64,000 nt of DNA from CAIYYX01 sp035530135. GTDB taxonomy: Bacteria; Pseudomonadota; Gammaproteobacteria; Burkholderiales; Rhodocyclaceae. The notes under the pieces were generated by a model. It was not told the origin of the DNA and ran no database searches. It worked only from the letters and a program-made list of their open reading frames with translations. Where the stretch lies: positions 1 to 64,000 of the forward strand of contig DATKVJ010000006.1 in the NCBI GenBank assembly GCA_035530135.1. Direction: 5' to 3'. Position numbers and translations under genes: made by a program. This document shows, in pieces, positions 54,787 to 63,261 of this stretch (position 1 is the stretch's first letter; each line of letters opens with the position of its first letter).

Positions 54787-56085
54787 ATGAGCACAGATGC
54801 AGTTGCCCTGACCGGCTTTATCTCCCTTTTTGCCCTGATGTTGCTGCGCGTCCCGGTGGGCATGGCGATGGGCCTGGTCGGCGTCACCGGCTACAGCTAC
54901 CTGGTCGGCCCGGAGCCGGCGCTGAAGCTGATCGGGCTGACCTCGATGCGGACGGTGACCGATTACACCTTCGGCGTCATTCCGATGTTCATCCTGATGG
55001 GCGCCTTCGTCTCCAATTCCGGCGTCAGTCGCGAGCTGTTCCGGGCGGCGAACACCTTCGTCGGCCATTTGAAGGGCGGCCTGGGCATCGCCACGATCGT
55101 GGCCTGCGGCGGCTTCGCGGCGATCAGCGGCTCGTCGGTGGCGACCGCGGCGACCTTCTCCACGGTCGCCTATCCGGAGATGCGCCGCTACGGCTATCCG
55201 CAATCCTTCGCCACCGGCGTCATCGCCGCCGGCGGCACGCTGGGCGCCATGCTGCCGCCTTCGACGGTGCTGGCGGTGTACGGCATCATCACCCAGCAGG
55301 ACATCGGCAAGCTGTTCGTCGCCGGCGTCATCCCGGGCATCCTGGCGATGCTGATGTACGTGACCACGATCGCGCTCATCGGCAAGCTGCGCCCGGCCTT
55401 CCTGCCCGAGGGCAAGCCCAGCACCTGGCGCGAGAGGCTCACGGGGATACGCGACGTCTGGGCGCCCCTGGTGCTGTTCGCCTTCGTCATCGGCGGCCTC
55501 TACGGCGGTCTGTTCACGCCCACCGAAGCGGGCGGCATGGGCGCGGGCGGCGCCTTCATCCTGGGCATCGTGCGCCGGCGCCTGTCACGGGCCCAGATCC
55601 GCGAGTCGCTGCTGCAGGCGACGCGCACCTCGGCGGCGGTGTTCACCGTGCTGATCGGCGCCCTGCTGTTCGGCTATTTCCTCACGGTGACCCAGGTACC
55701 GCAGAAGCTGACCGTCTTCCTGACCGGTCTCGGCCTCGGCCGCTACGGGGTTCTGGCGCTGATCATGCTCATGTACCTGGTGCTCGGCTGCCTGATGGAC
55801 GCGATGGCCATGATCATCCTGACGATACCGATCATCTTCCCGGTGATCCAGCAACTGGGCTTCGACCCGATCTGGTTCGGCGTGATCATCGTCATGACCG
55901 TGGAACTGGGTCTGATCCATCCGCCGGTCGGCATGAACGTCTTCGTGATCAAGAGCGTGGTCAAGGACGTGAGCTTCTCGACGGTGTTCAAGGGGGTGAT
56001 CCCGTTCATCCTCACCGACATCCTGCGCCTGGTGATCCTGATCGCCTTCCCGATCATCGCGCTCTACCTGCCCAATCACATGTGA
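54787..56085 (+). CDS. dctM: TRAP transporter large membrane subunit DctM
   Basis: A 432-residue inner-membrane permease with about 12 helices. Characteristic segments are FGVIPMFILMGAFVSNSGVS, AISGSSVATAATFSTVAYPE, GGTLGAMLPPSTVL and GLIHPPVGMNVFVIKS, which form the helical hairpins of the transport domain. It starts 10 bp after dctQ and ends 10 bp from the convergent MFS gene. Confidence 0.94.
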   Translation: MSTDAVALTGFISLFALMLLRVPVGMAMGLVGVTGYSYLVGPEPALKLIGLTSMRTVTDYTFGVIPMFILMGAFVSNSGVSRELFRAANTFVGHLKGGLGIATIVACGGFAAISGSSVATAATFSTVAYPEMRRYGYPQSFATGVIAAGGTLGAMLPPSTVLAVYGIITQQDIGKLFVAGVIPGILAMLMYVTTIALIGKLRPAFLPEGKPSTWRERLTGIRDVWAPLVLFAFVIGGLYGGLFTPTEAGGMGAGGAFILGIVRRRLSRAQIRESLLQATRTSAAVFTVLIGALLFGYFLTVTQVPQKLTVFLTGLGLGRYGVLALIMLMYLVLGCLMDAMAMIILTIPIIFPVIQQLGFDPIWFGVIIVMTVELGLIHPPVGMNVFVIKSVVKDVSFSTVFKGVIPFILTDILRLVILIAFPIIALYLPNHM

Positions 56086-56095
56086 GCGCAGCCCC

Positions 56096-57298
56096 TCAAC
56101 CCGGCCGGGCCGAGTGGTGCCGCCCCAGCGCCCTGCCGAAAGCCAGCCCGAGCAGCGGCAGCGCGCACGCCGACGCCGCAAACAGCCAGCGGGGGCTGGC
56201 AGCATCGACCACGGCGGCTGACGCGAAGACGCCGACGGACTGGCCCAGATAGAGCGCGGCCGCGAACATCGACACCGCGGTGCCCCGATGGCTGGGCGCC
56301 ATCTGCGTGGCGTTGGTCTGCAGGGTATTGTGCAGCATGTAGAAGCCCAGTCCCGCCAGCAGGCAGGCCGGCAGCGCCCAGAGCCAGGACGGCCCGGCCG
56401 CGAGCAGGACGAAGCCTAGGAACATCAGCAGGCCGCCGCCCTTGGCCAACCCCGTCTCGCCCAGCCTCGCGACCAGACGCCTGGCGCCGAGCGCGTAGAG
56501 GAATCCACCCAGCGCGTACAGCCCGAGGATCGCCCCTGCCGCGCTCAGCGGCAGGCCGAAGGCCTGATGCAGATAGGAAGGGATGAAGGCCAGGACGCCA
56601 TAGAAGCACGTGCCTTCGAGGAACACCGTGAGCAATACCACCCGGGCCCAGCGGATCGAGAACAGCGCCAGCGTCTGGGCGAGGAAGTGCCCGCCGCCAG
56701 CGGTGGCTGCACGGACCGGGGGATCGACGGCCGGATTGCGCCAGCGCTCCGCGAACAGCAGCGCCGCGACGACGAAATAGACACCCACCAGGGAACCCAG
56801 CGCCCAGCGCCAGCCCAGCGTGTCGGCGAAGGCGCCGCCGGCCAGTTGCCCGCCCGCGATGCCGACGATCTGTCCGGTGAGAAAGCGCGCCAGCGTGGCC
56901 TGGCGCCGCTCGTAGGCGACGTTGTCGCCGATCCAGGCCATCGACAGCGGGATGATCGCCGCGGCGGCGGCGCCGGTCAGCGCACGGAAAATCAGCAGCC
57001 AGCCGAAGTCGGTCGCCAGGGTCGCGCCGATCCCCCCCGCCATGCAGGCCAGGGTGGTCCAGGCGATCAGCCGGAATTTTCCGTAGCGGTCGCCCAGCGG
57101 TCCATAGGCCACCTGAAACAGGCCGTAGGCGATCGAGAATGCCGAGATGGTCTGCGCCGCGACGCCCGTCGTGGTGGCGAAGGAGCGGGCGAGCGCGGGC
57201 AGCAGCGGGTCGCACACCCGCATCGAGGCGGAGCTGGCGAAGGCGGCGAGGGAGAGCAGCAGGATGGGGCGCTGTTCGGAGAATTCCGTGGACGGCAT
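56096..57298 (-). CDS. MFS transporter (arabinose-efflux/AraJ-like)
   Basis: A 400-residue membrane protein with 12 helices. The loop motif YGPLGDRYGKFRLIAW and the motif in GQIVGIAGGQLAGGAFAD place it in the major facilitator superfamily near AraJ/YnfM-like permeases. ATG at 57298 gives a compact N-terminus just before helix 1. It lies 100 bp downstream of the benzoate-CoA-ligase-like gene on the same strand and may carry the same compound or a waste product. Direction of transport cannot be read. Confidence 0.87.
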   Translation of the reverse strand: MPSTEFSEQRPILLLSLAAFASSASMRVCDPLLPALARSFATTTGVAAQTISAFSIAYGLFQVAYGPLGDRYGKFRLIAWTTLACMAGGIGATLATDFGWLLIFRALTGAAAAAIIPLSMAWIGDNVAYERRQATLARFLTGQIVGIAGGQLAGGAFADTLGWRWALGSLVGVYFVVAALLFAERWRNPAVDPPVRAATAGGGHFLAQTLALFSIRWARVVLLTVFLEGTCFYGVLAFIPSYLHQAFGLPLSAAGAILGLYALGGFLYALGARRLVARLGETGLAKGGGLLMFLGFVLLAAGPSWLWALPACLLAGLGFYMLHNTLQTNATQMAPSHRGTAVSMFAAALYLGQSVGVFASAAVVDAASPRWLFAASACALPLLGLAFGRALGRHHSARPG

Positions 57299-57398
57299 GG
57301 TCGGGCTGACGAACGTGGACGGCGGACCGGACGAAGGGCCCGGGAAGGCCGCTATGAGAGCAGTCCCGGGTGCCTCTGTCAAATTCCCGCGGCGGCGA

Positions 57399-58913
57399 TC
57401 AGCGGCCCGCGAGCTCGGGCAGTCGCTCCTGATGCAGCGCGGAAAGCCGCGCGCGCTGCAGCTTGCCGGTGGCGGTCTGCGGCAGCGCCTCGACCCAATG
57501 CAGCCAGCGCGGCCGCTTGTGCCCGGGCAAGCCGGCGATGCCCAGTTCCAGCCGCCGCTGCGCCTCCTCGCGCATCTGCGACGAGGGCACCAGGAACACC
57601 GCGATGGCCGTCAGGCCGTCCGCCCCCTTCACCCCCACCGCCGCCAGTTCCTGCACGGTTTCGCTGCAGGCATCGCGCAGGGCCTGCTCCACCCATTGGG
57701 TGCTGACCCACTGGCCGGCGATCTTCAGCATGTCGTCGTTGCGGCCGGTGAATTCGAGTTCCCCGCCGCGGCGCAGGAACATGTCGCCGGGCGAGAACCA
57801 GCCGTCCTTGAAGTCTTCCGCGTTTTCCTTCGGGCGCTGCCAGTAGCACCGGGCCAGCCCCGGATGCCTGAACCAGACGCGCTGCGGCAGGTCGGCGTCG
57901 GGATTGCCGTAACGCACTTCGGTGAGCGGGGTCGGACGCAGCAAGCCGGCGTCCTGCTGCGTATACAGCATCAGGCACAGCGTCTCCGAGGTGCCGTAGC
58001 CGGATACCGGCGTCAGCCCGGCCGCCTCCCGCCAGCGCGCGCAAACGCTGGCCGGCAGCGACTCTCCGGCCGAGACAAAGTGGCGAATGCCGCGGTGCGC
58101 GAGCCTGGCGGCGACCCCGGTGGCGAGCATCTTGTTGTAGAGCGTCGGTACGCTGAAGAACAGGGTAGGACGGTGCGCCGCGACCATGTCCAGGACGCGC
58201 TCCGGGGTCGGCCACTCCGGATCGAGGATCACCGTCGCGCCCAGGCGCAGCCCGGCGAACAGACTGTTGGCCAGGGCGTAGGCGAAGAACAGCTTGGAGG
58301 TGGCGTAGAGCCGGTCCTGGGGCCCGGCGTCGAGGATCTGCCGGGCGAATTCGCCGCACGGCGCGGTCACGCCCTGGGTGTGAATCACGCCCTTGGGTTT
58401 GCCGGTGGTGCCCGAGGTGCCGATCCACAGCGCCATGTCGTCGGGCAGCCGCGGCATCGGCTCGATGGGGAGCGCGTCCGCGCTGCCCCAGTCGCGCCAG
58501 GAGACGCCGTCTTGCGCCTCGGCCGCCACCACCAGCGGCGGCTGCGGCAGCTTTGCCGCCATCGCGGCCACCTCCGCGGCCAGCTCCGGCGCGGTCCAGA
58601 CGAAGCGGATCCGGGACTCTTCCAGGATCGCCGCCAGGTCGGTAAGGCCCAGTCTCGGATTGATGCCGACAGCCACGCCGCCGGCCCAGATCGCCCCGAG
58701 GTAGGCCTCGACCCAGTCGATGCCGTCGGGCGCGAACACCACCACCCGGTCGTCGGCTCGCAGCCCTAATGACTGCCAGGCACCCGCCGCGCGCGCCACC
58801 GAGCGCCGCAAATCGCCGTAGCTGATCTGCCGCGAACCGCACTCAAGCGCGACATGGCCTGCGTCGCCGGTCTCGAACAGGCACGCGGCGGCATTCACGG
58901 GCAGAGCCTCCAT
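57399..58913 (-). CDS. Benzoate-CoA-ligase-like AMP-binding enzyme
   Basis: A 504-residue ANL ligase for an aromatic or short-chain acid. Motifs: IGTSGTTGKPKGVIHT, KLFFAYALANSLFAGLRLGA (typical of the BadA/BclA benzoate-CoA ligase group), VSGYGTSET, the hinge FSPGDMFLRRGGELEFTGRN and the lysine in TATGKLQRARL. Placed between an MFS carrier and the ligAB ring-cleavage genes, it may activate an aromatic acid delivered to the locus. Hydroxybenzoate, benzoate and vanillate are all open. Confidence 0.88.
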   Translation of the reverse strand: MEALPVNAAACLFETGDAGHVALECGSRQISYGDLRRSVARAAGAWQSLGLRADDRVVVFAPDGIDWVEAYLGAIWAGGVAVGINPRLGLTDLAAILEESRIRFVWTAPELAAEVAAMAAKLPQPPLVVAAEAQDGVSWRDWGSADALPIEPMPRLPDDMALWIGTSGTTGKPKGVIHTQGVTAPCGEFARQILDAGPQDRLYATSKLFFAYALANSLFAGLRLGATVILDPEWPTPERVLDMVAAHRPTLFFSVPTLYNKMLATGVAARLAHRGIRHFVSAGESLPASVCARWREAAGLTPVSGYGTSETLCLMLYTQQDAGLLRPTPLTEVRYGNPDADLPQRVWFRHPGLARCYWQRPKENAEDFKDGWFSPGDMFLRRGGELEFTGRNDDMLKIAGQWVSTQWVEQALRDACSETVQELAAVGVKGADGLTAIAVFLVPSSQMREEAQRRLELGIAGLPGHKRPRWLHWVEALPQTATGKLQRARLSALHQERLPELAGR

Positions 58914-58948
58914 CGGTCATCCCCTCTCTCTCGTTGTAGCGCAGCCAG

Positions 58949-59011
58949 ATCGCGAATCGCGATGGCGACAAGTTAGCACGGGGATTTTTGCGGACTCTTG
59001 ACTCAGGTCAA
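58949..59011. promoter_or_regulatory. Two short palindromes upstream of the benzoate-CoA-ligase-like gene
   Basis: ATCGCGA-A-TCGCGAT (58949-58963) and TTGAC-TCAG-GTCAA (58998-59011) lie in the 187-bp gap between the ligB stop and the ligase start. Their distance from the ATG (36 and 85 bp) fits operator sites for a local regulator. The gap also shows an AT-rich stretch (about 59008-59040). No gene is seen in it. Confidence 0.35.
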
Positions 59012-59100
59012 TTAAGCTTGATTACAAATTGTTTGATAGCCAATCACATTCCTGCCAGGAGCGCTCGAGATTGCTTCGCCGGCGGCAATCCAGACCACCG

Positions 59101-59940
59101 CTAGATGTTCTCCATCAGCAACAGGCCGGCGGCGGTGTTGGAGATCGGGATGTGGTAGTTGCTATGCACCTTGCGCACCTCGCCCGGCAGCGCCGCACGC
59201 GTGGCCAGCCACATCAGCAGTTCCACCCCCTGGGTGCCGACCTGCTCGACCAGCTCGGTGATCGAGTAGCGGGTCGCCCACTGGGGATCGCTGATCAGGC
59301 TGTCCATGAACTGCAGGTCGAAGGCCTTGTTGATGAAGCCGGCGCGCTGGCCGTCGAGCTGGTGGCTGAGTCCGCCGGTGCCGATGACCACGACGCGCAG
59401 GTCCCGGTCCCAGGAGGCGATCGCCTGGCCCACCGCCTGGCCCAGCTTGTAGCAGCGCGCGGCCGAGGGCAGCGGAAACTGCACGGTGTTGATGCACACC
59501 GGCACGGCGGCTACCGGGCAGACCGCGTCGTTGGGCCAGAGCAGCTTCAGCGGCAGGGTGAAGGCGTGATCGACCTGCATCTCCTGGCAGCTCGTCAGGT
59601 CGAACTCCCGCTCGATCAACTCCTCGATCAAGTGCCAGGACAGGTCCGGCTCGCCCGTAAACGGCGGCAACGTCGGAATGCCCCAGCCCTCGTCGGCATT
59701 GTGGTATTCCGCCGCCGCGCCGATGGCGAAGGTCGGCAGCTTGTCGAGGAAGAAGTTCAGGCCGTGGTCGTTGTAGAAGACCACCGCCACGTCCGGACGC
59801 ACCTTGGCGAGCCACTCGTGGACCGGCGGGAAGCCGTCGAAGAAGGGCTTCCAGTAGGGATCCTGCTGCAGGTTCTGGGCGATGGCGCGGCCCAGGGCCG
59901 GCACGTGGGTGACGTTGATGCCGCCGACGATCTTGGCCAT
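59101..59940 (-). CDS. ligB: Protocatechuate 4,5-dioxygenase beta subunit (extradiol type II)
   Basis: A 279-residue catalytic subunit that opens the ring of protocatechuate (or gallate) between C4 and C5, giving 4-carboxy-2-hydroxymuconate-6-semialdehyde. The Fe(II) ligands expected from LigB are present: His12 in NVTHVPALGR, His59 in YNDHGLNFF and Glu239; the acid-base His192 is in GTGGLSHQLDG. It starts 3 bp after ligA, and the two chains form the active heterodimer pair. Substrate between protocatechuate and gallate cannot be decided from the sequence alone. Confidence 0.95.
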   Translation of the reverse strand: MAKIVGGINVTHVPALGRAIAQNLQQDPYWKPFFDGFPPVHEWLAKVRPDVAVVFYNDHGLNFFLDKLPTFAIGAAAEYHNADEGWGIPTLPPFTGEPDLSWHLIEELIEREFDLTSCQEMQVDHAFTLPLKLLWPNDAVCPVAAVPVCINTVQFPLPSAARCYKLGQAVGQAIASWDRDLRVVVIGTGGLSHQLDGQRAGFINKAFDLQFMDSLISDPQWATRYSITELVEQVGTQGVELLMWLATRAALPGEVRKVHSNYHIPISNTAAGLLLMENI

Positions 59941-59943
59941 CTC

Positions 59944-60300
59944 TCAGCCCTCCCTTGCGGCCACGAGCTTGGCCTTGAATGCGTCCTTGCTCATGCCGGT
60001 CTGCTGGGCGCCGATGTCCTGGACGTCGAGGCCGAAGATGCCGGCGAACTTGGCCAGGTAATAGACGTTGCCGCCGGCGGCGATCAGGTCCAGCACGTTG
60101 CGCCTGCGGATCGCCTCGCGCTGCGCCTCGTTCAGCCGATACTTGCGGCAGTAGGCGTCCTCGTCTTTCAGGAACTCGGCGCGGTTGTCGGCGGAATTGA
60201 AGGAATAGCACATCTTGTTCAGCGCGTAGCCCTTGCGCGCCTGACGGCTGTCAAAGAGTATCGTCCCCGGGATGTCCCGGCGGCGTTTACAATCACCCAT
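59944..60300 (-). CDS. ligA: Protocatechuate 4,5-dioxygenase alpha subunit
   Basis: A 118-residue helical subunit that caps the active site of the beta subunit. IPGTILFDSRQARKGYALNK, MCYSFNSADNRAEFLKDE and GGNVYYLAKFAGIFGLDVQD are highly typical of LigA/PmdA. ATG at 60300 has GGAG 9 bp upstream; the ATG at 60309 directly abuts the same GGAG and is unlikely. Divergent from a LysR gene 83 bp away. Confidence 0.94.
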   Translation of the reverse strand: MGDCKRRRDIPGTILFDSRQARKGYALNKMCYSFNSADNRAEFLKDEDAYCRKYRLNEAQREAIRRRNVLDLIAAGGNVYYLAKFAGIFGLDVQDIGAQQTGMSKDAFKAKLVAAREG

Positions 60301-60383
60301 GCGACCCATCTCCAAAAAAACATCAGGCCTCAAGTATTGAAGCTTATGAAAAAAAGATAAACCCGGAAATCGTGATTGCAGCC

Positions 60384-61307
60384 ATGAGCGATTTCGATCA
60401 TTTGGACCTCGACGGTCGTCTGTTGCAGCTCCTGCTCGCCGTGCACGAGGAGCGCTCGATCACCGGCGCGGCGCAGCGCCTGGGGGTGACGCAATCGGCG
60501 GTCAGCCATCTGCTGAACAAGCTGCGCGCCATCGTCGGCGACCCGCTGTTCGTCAAGTCCGGCCGCGGCATCGCAGCCACGGCCCGGGCCGAAGCGCTCG
60601 CCGTGCACGCCCGGCTGCTGCTAGAGGAGATGCGCCGCTTCGCCGCCCCGGGCGATTTCGACCCGGGACAGTTGCACACCACCTTCACCGTGGCGGCCAA
60701 CGATTTTCAGCGCGATCTGCTGCTGCCCGCGCTGCTCTCCCGCCTGCGCCGGGTGGCACCCGGCGTCGCCCTGCGGGTGATTCCCTCGGGCGTGCCCAGC
60801 GCCGAGATGCTGCGCGACAACCATTGCCAGCTGGTGATATCCCCGCGCCCGCCCGAGGCGGCCGACATCGTGCACAAGCGGCTGTTCGACGACACCTACC
60901 GGGTGTTCTTCGACGGCAGCCAGCGGCCAGCACCGCGCAGCCTCGAGGACTACCTCGGGGCCGAGCACATCACCGTGGTCTACGAGCCGCGCCGCTCCCT
61001 GGACATCGACCAGGTGCTGGCCGCGCGCGGCGTGCAGCGCCGCTTCGTCGTGATGGTGCCCGGCTTCTCGGCCATCCCGCCGTTCCTGGCGGGCAGCCCC
61101 CTGCTCGCCACCCTGCCCAGCCTGCTCCGCGTCGGCCTGCTGCGCGGTCTGGACAGCTGCTCGGTGCCGCTGCCCTGCCCGTCGATGCCGATGTACATGA
61201 TCTGGCATCAGCGCCAGCGCCACGACCCCGCCCACTGCTGGCTGCGCCGCGAACTGGAGGCGGTGGTCGCGCCGGCCCTGGCCCGCACGGCGGATCGCGC
61301 CGGGTGA
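60384..61307 (+). CDS. LysR-family transcriptional regulator of the lig genes
   Basis: A 307-residue regulator with a helix-turn-helix in ITGAAQRLGVTQSAVSHLLN and a C-terminal ligand domain of the NahR/DntR/LinR type (MYMIWHQRQRHDPAHCWLR at the end). It is divergent from ligAB over 83 bp, so it most likely activates them when protocatechuate or its product is present. ATG at 60384 is preferred over 60372. Confidence 0.9.
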   Translation: MSDFDHLDLDGRLLQLLLAVHEERSITGAAQRLGVTQSAVSHLLNKLRAIVGDPLFVKSGRGIAATARAEALAVHARLLLEEMRRFAAPGDFDPGQLHTTFTVAANDFQRDLLLPALLSRLRRVAPGVALRVIPSGVPSAEMLRDNHCQLVISPRPPEAADIVHKRLFDDTYRVFFDGSQRPAPRSLEDYLGAEHITVVYEPRRSLDIDQVLAARGVQRRFVVMVPGFSAIPPFLAGSPLLATLPSLLRVGLLRGLDSCSVPLPCPSMPMYMIWHQRQRHDPAHCWLRRELEAVVAPALARTADRAG

Positions 61308-61313
61308 GGCGGA

Positions 61314-62246
61314 CTAGGCGCCGCGCTGCTCGCGGTATTGCATGGGGCTAAGACCGGTGCGCCGCTTGAAGAAGCGGCAGAAATAGGCGGGATCCTCGAA
61401 GCCGAGCTCCAACGCCAGCTTGGCCACCGGCGCGGCGATATAGACCAGGCGGCGACAGGCCTCGCGCGTCAGCCGCTCATGCACCACCTCCTGCGCGCTG
61501 CGGCCGCATCCGGCCCGCGCCAGGCGGTTCAGCCGGGCGGTGCTGATGCCCAGCTTCGACGCGTAGCGCGCCACCGGCCAGTGTTCGAGGAAGCGCTGCT
61601 CGACCAGCAGGACGAAGCGCGTGAACAGCGCCTGGTGGCGCCGCGCCCGGCCCCCCTGGTCCTGCAGGCGGGTCAGCGCGCAGGCCTGCGCCAGCCGCCA
61701 CACCGCCGCGCGCGCGAGCCAAGAGAGCACCGGCGCCTCGCCGGTCCCCGGGAGCAGAAATTCCGCCGCCAACTCGGCGAGCAGCGCATCCAGACGCTGG
61801 GTGGCGACGGCGCCGGCGTCGAAGCGCGCCACCCTGGGAGCGGCGAAGAGTTCGCCGACGGCCTCCCCCGCGCTCTGCAGCTCATGCGCCAGCCAGAAGC
61901 GCGCGGAGAGCGTCAGCACCAGCCCCTGGGTCTCGGGTTCGAAGCGGAAGCCATGCACGGTGCCCGGCGGGATGAGCACCGCGGCGGGACCGATCGCGTG
62001 CTCCCGCCACTCGTCGAGCAGCACCTCGGCCGCCCCGCTTGCCACCCAGACCAGTTGATAGAGACCGTGGTGAACGTGGGGATCGATTTCCCAGTGATGC
62101 AGCCGGCTGCGCGACTGGACTTCCTCGATGTGCAGCAGCTCCAGCGCCGGGGAGGCGGCCTCACCATAGAGCGCGAACGCCGGCACCGGCCCTCGTCGGC
62201 GCACGGCCCGCCCCCGGTCTGCCGGAGGAGCTTGGGGATCGCTCAT
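61314..62246 (-). CDS. AraC-family regulator, PobR-like
   Basis: A 310-residue activator with an N-terminal cupin-like sensor (about 20-130; VPAFALYGE, SRSRLHHWEIDPHVHHGLYQL) and a C-terminal double helix-turn-helix (about 215-305; LALELGFEDPAYFCRFFKRR). The sensor pattern matches AraC-type PobR proteins, which respond to 4-hydroxybenzoate and turn on pobA. No pobA is in the window. It lies 11 bp after the aldo/keto reductase gene, so ligC, the reductase and this regulator form one unit. Confidence 0.88.
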   Translation of the reverse strand: MSDPQAPPADRGRAVRRRGPVPAFALYGEAASPALELLHIEEVQSRSRLHHWEIDPHVHHGLYQLVWVASGAAEVLLDEWREHAIGPAAVLIPPGTVHGFRFEPETQGLVLTLSARFWLAHELQSAGEAVGELFAAPRVARFDAGAVATQRLDALLAELAAEFLLPGTGEAPVLSWLARAAVWRLAQACALTRLQDQGGRARRHQALFTRFVLLVEQRFLEHWPVARYASKLGISTARLNRLARAGCGRSAQEVVHERLTREACRRLVYIAAPVAKLALELGFEDPAYFCRFFKRRTGLSPMQYREQRGA

Positions 62247-62257
62247 GGTCTCGGGGC

Positions 62258-63244
62258 TCAGAACTCCTCGGTATCGACCTCGACCCGGTTCTGCTCGTTG
62301 TAGCGGGGTCCGACGACGGTGTTCTGGTTGATCAGTGCGTCTAGCCTCGCCATCGTCTCGGCATCCGGGCGTACCGCCAGCGCGCCGAGGTTTTCGCGCA
62401 GATGCTCGCTGCGGGTGGTGCCGATCAGCGGCACGATATGTTCGCCGCGGGCGAGCAGCCAGGCCAGCGCCAGCTGCGCCATGGTGCAGCCCGACCCGGC
62501 GGCAAGCGCGGCGTAGCCGTCGAGCAGACGCAGGTTGGCGGCGTAGTTCTCCGGCTGGAAGCGCGGCATGGCGCGGCGGATGTCCTTCGCCTCGAGACCC
62601 GACACGTCGCGCAGCTTGCCGGTCAGGAAGCCGCGCGCCACCGGGCTGAAGGCGAGGAAGGTGGCGCCGATCTCCCGGCAGGCTTCCAGCACGGCGATCT
62701 CGGGATTGCGCGTCCACAGCGAATACTCGGTCTGCACCGCCGCGATCGGATGCTCGGCGTGGGCGCGGCGCAGCGTCTTGGCCGAGACCTCGGACAGGCC
62801 GATGGCCCGCACCTTGCCCTGGCGCACCAGTTCGCCCAGCGCGCCGACGCTCTCCTCGACCGGCACCTTCTTGTCCCAGCGGTGCAGGTAATACAGGTCG
62901 ATGACCTCGGTCTGCAGGCGCTTCAGGCTCTCCTCGCAGCTGCGCCTCAGCGTCTCGGGCCGGCCGTCGATCACCCGCTTGCCGTCCACCGGGCCGATGC
63001 CGCACTTGCTGGCCAGCACGATGCCGGCGCGGTGGGGCTTCAGCACCCGGCCGAGCAGTTCTTCGTTGGCGCCGAAGCCGTAGAGCGCGGCGCTGTCGAA
63101 GTGATCGACGCCGAGATCCAGCGCCTCCAGGAGCAGCGCCTCGGCCGCCTCGGGCGAGGGCGGCACGCCGTAGGCGTGGCTCAAATTCATGCAGCCGAAG
63201 CCGATCGCGGTGACCGCGAACGGTCCGATCCGACGTTTTTCCAT
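62258..63244 (-). CDS. Aldo/keto reductase
   Basis: A 328-residue NADPH-dependent (beta/alpha)8 oxidoreductase. The catalytic tetrad is visible: Asp and Tyr in HFDSAALYGFGANEELLG, Lys in LASKCG and His in YYLHRWDKK. SRSEHLRENLGAL near residue 290 is a cofactor-binding segment. It resembles the AKR13 / YakC group. It is 17 bp after ligC. In this setting it may reduce an aromatic aldehyde or a ring-cleavage by-product, but no such role is established. Confidence 0.9.
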   Translation of the reverse strand: MEKRRIGPFAVTAIGFGCMNLSHAYGVPPSPEAAEALLLEALDLGVDHFDSAALYGFGANEELLGRVLKPHRAGIVLASKCGIGPVDGKRVIDGRPETLRRSCEESLKRLQTEVIDLYYLHRWDKKVPVEESVGALGELVRQGKVRAIGLSEVSAKTLRRAHAEHPIAAVQTEYSLWTRNPEIAVLEACREIGATFLAFSPVARGFLTGKLRDVSGLEAKDIRRAMPRFQPENYAANLRLLDGYAALAAGSGCTMAQLALAWLLARGEHIVPLIGTTRSEHLRENLGALAVRPDAETMARLDALINQNTVVGPRYNEQNRVEVDTEEF

Positions 63245-63261
63245 ATTCGTTCCCGCGCCGC

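Noticed and set aside
59070..59091. Hairpin GATTGC/GCAATC after ligB
   Set aside because: Only six pairs and no T-run follow on the minus strand, so termination is not supported.
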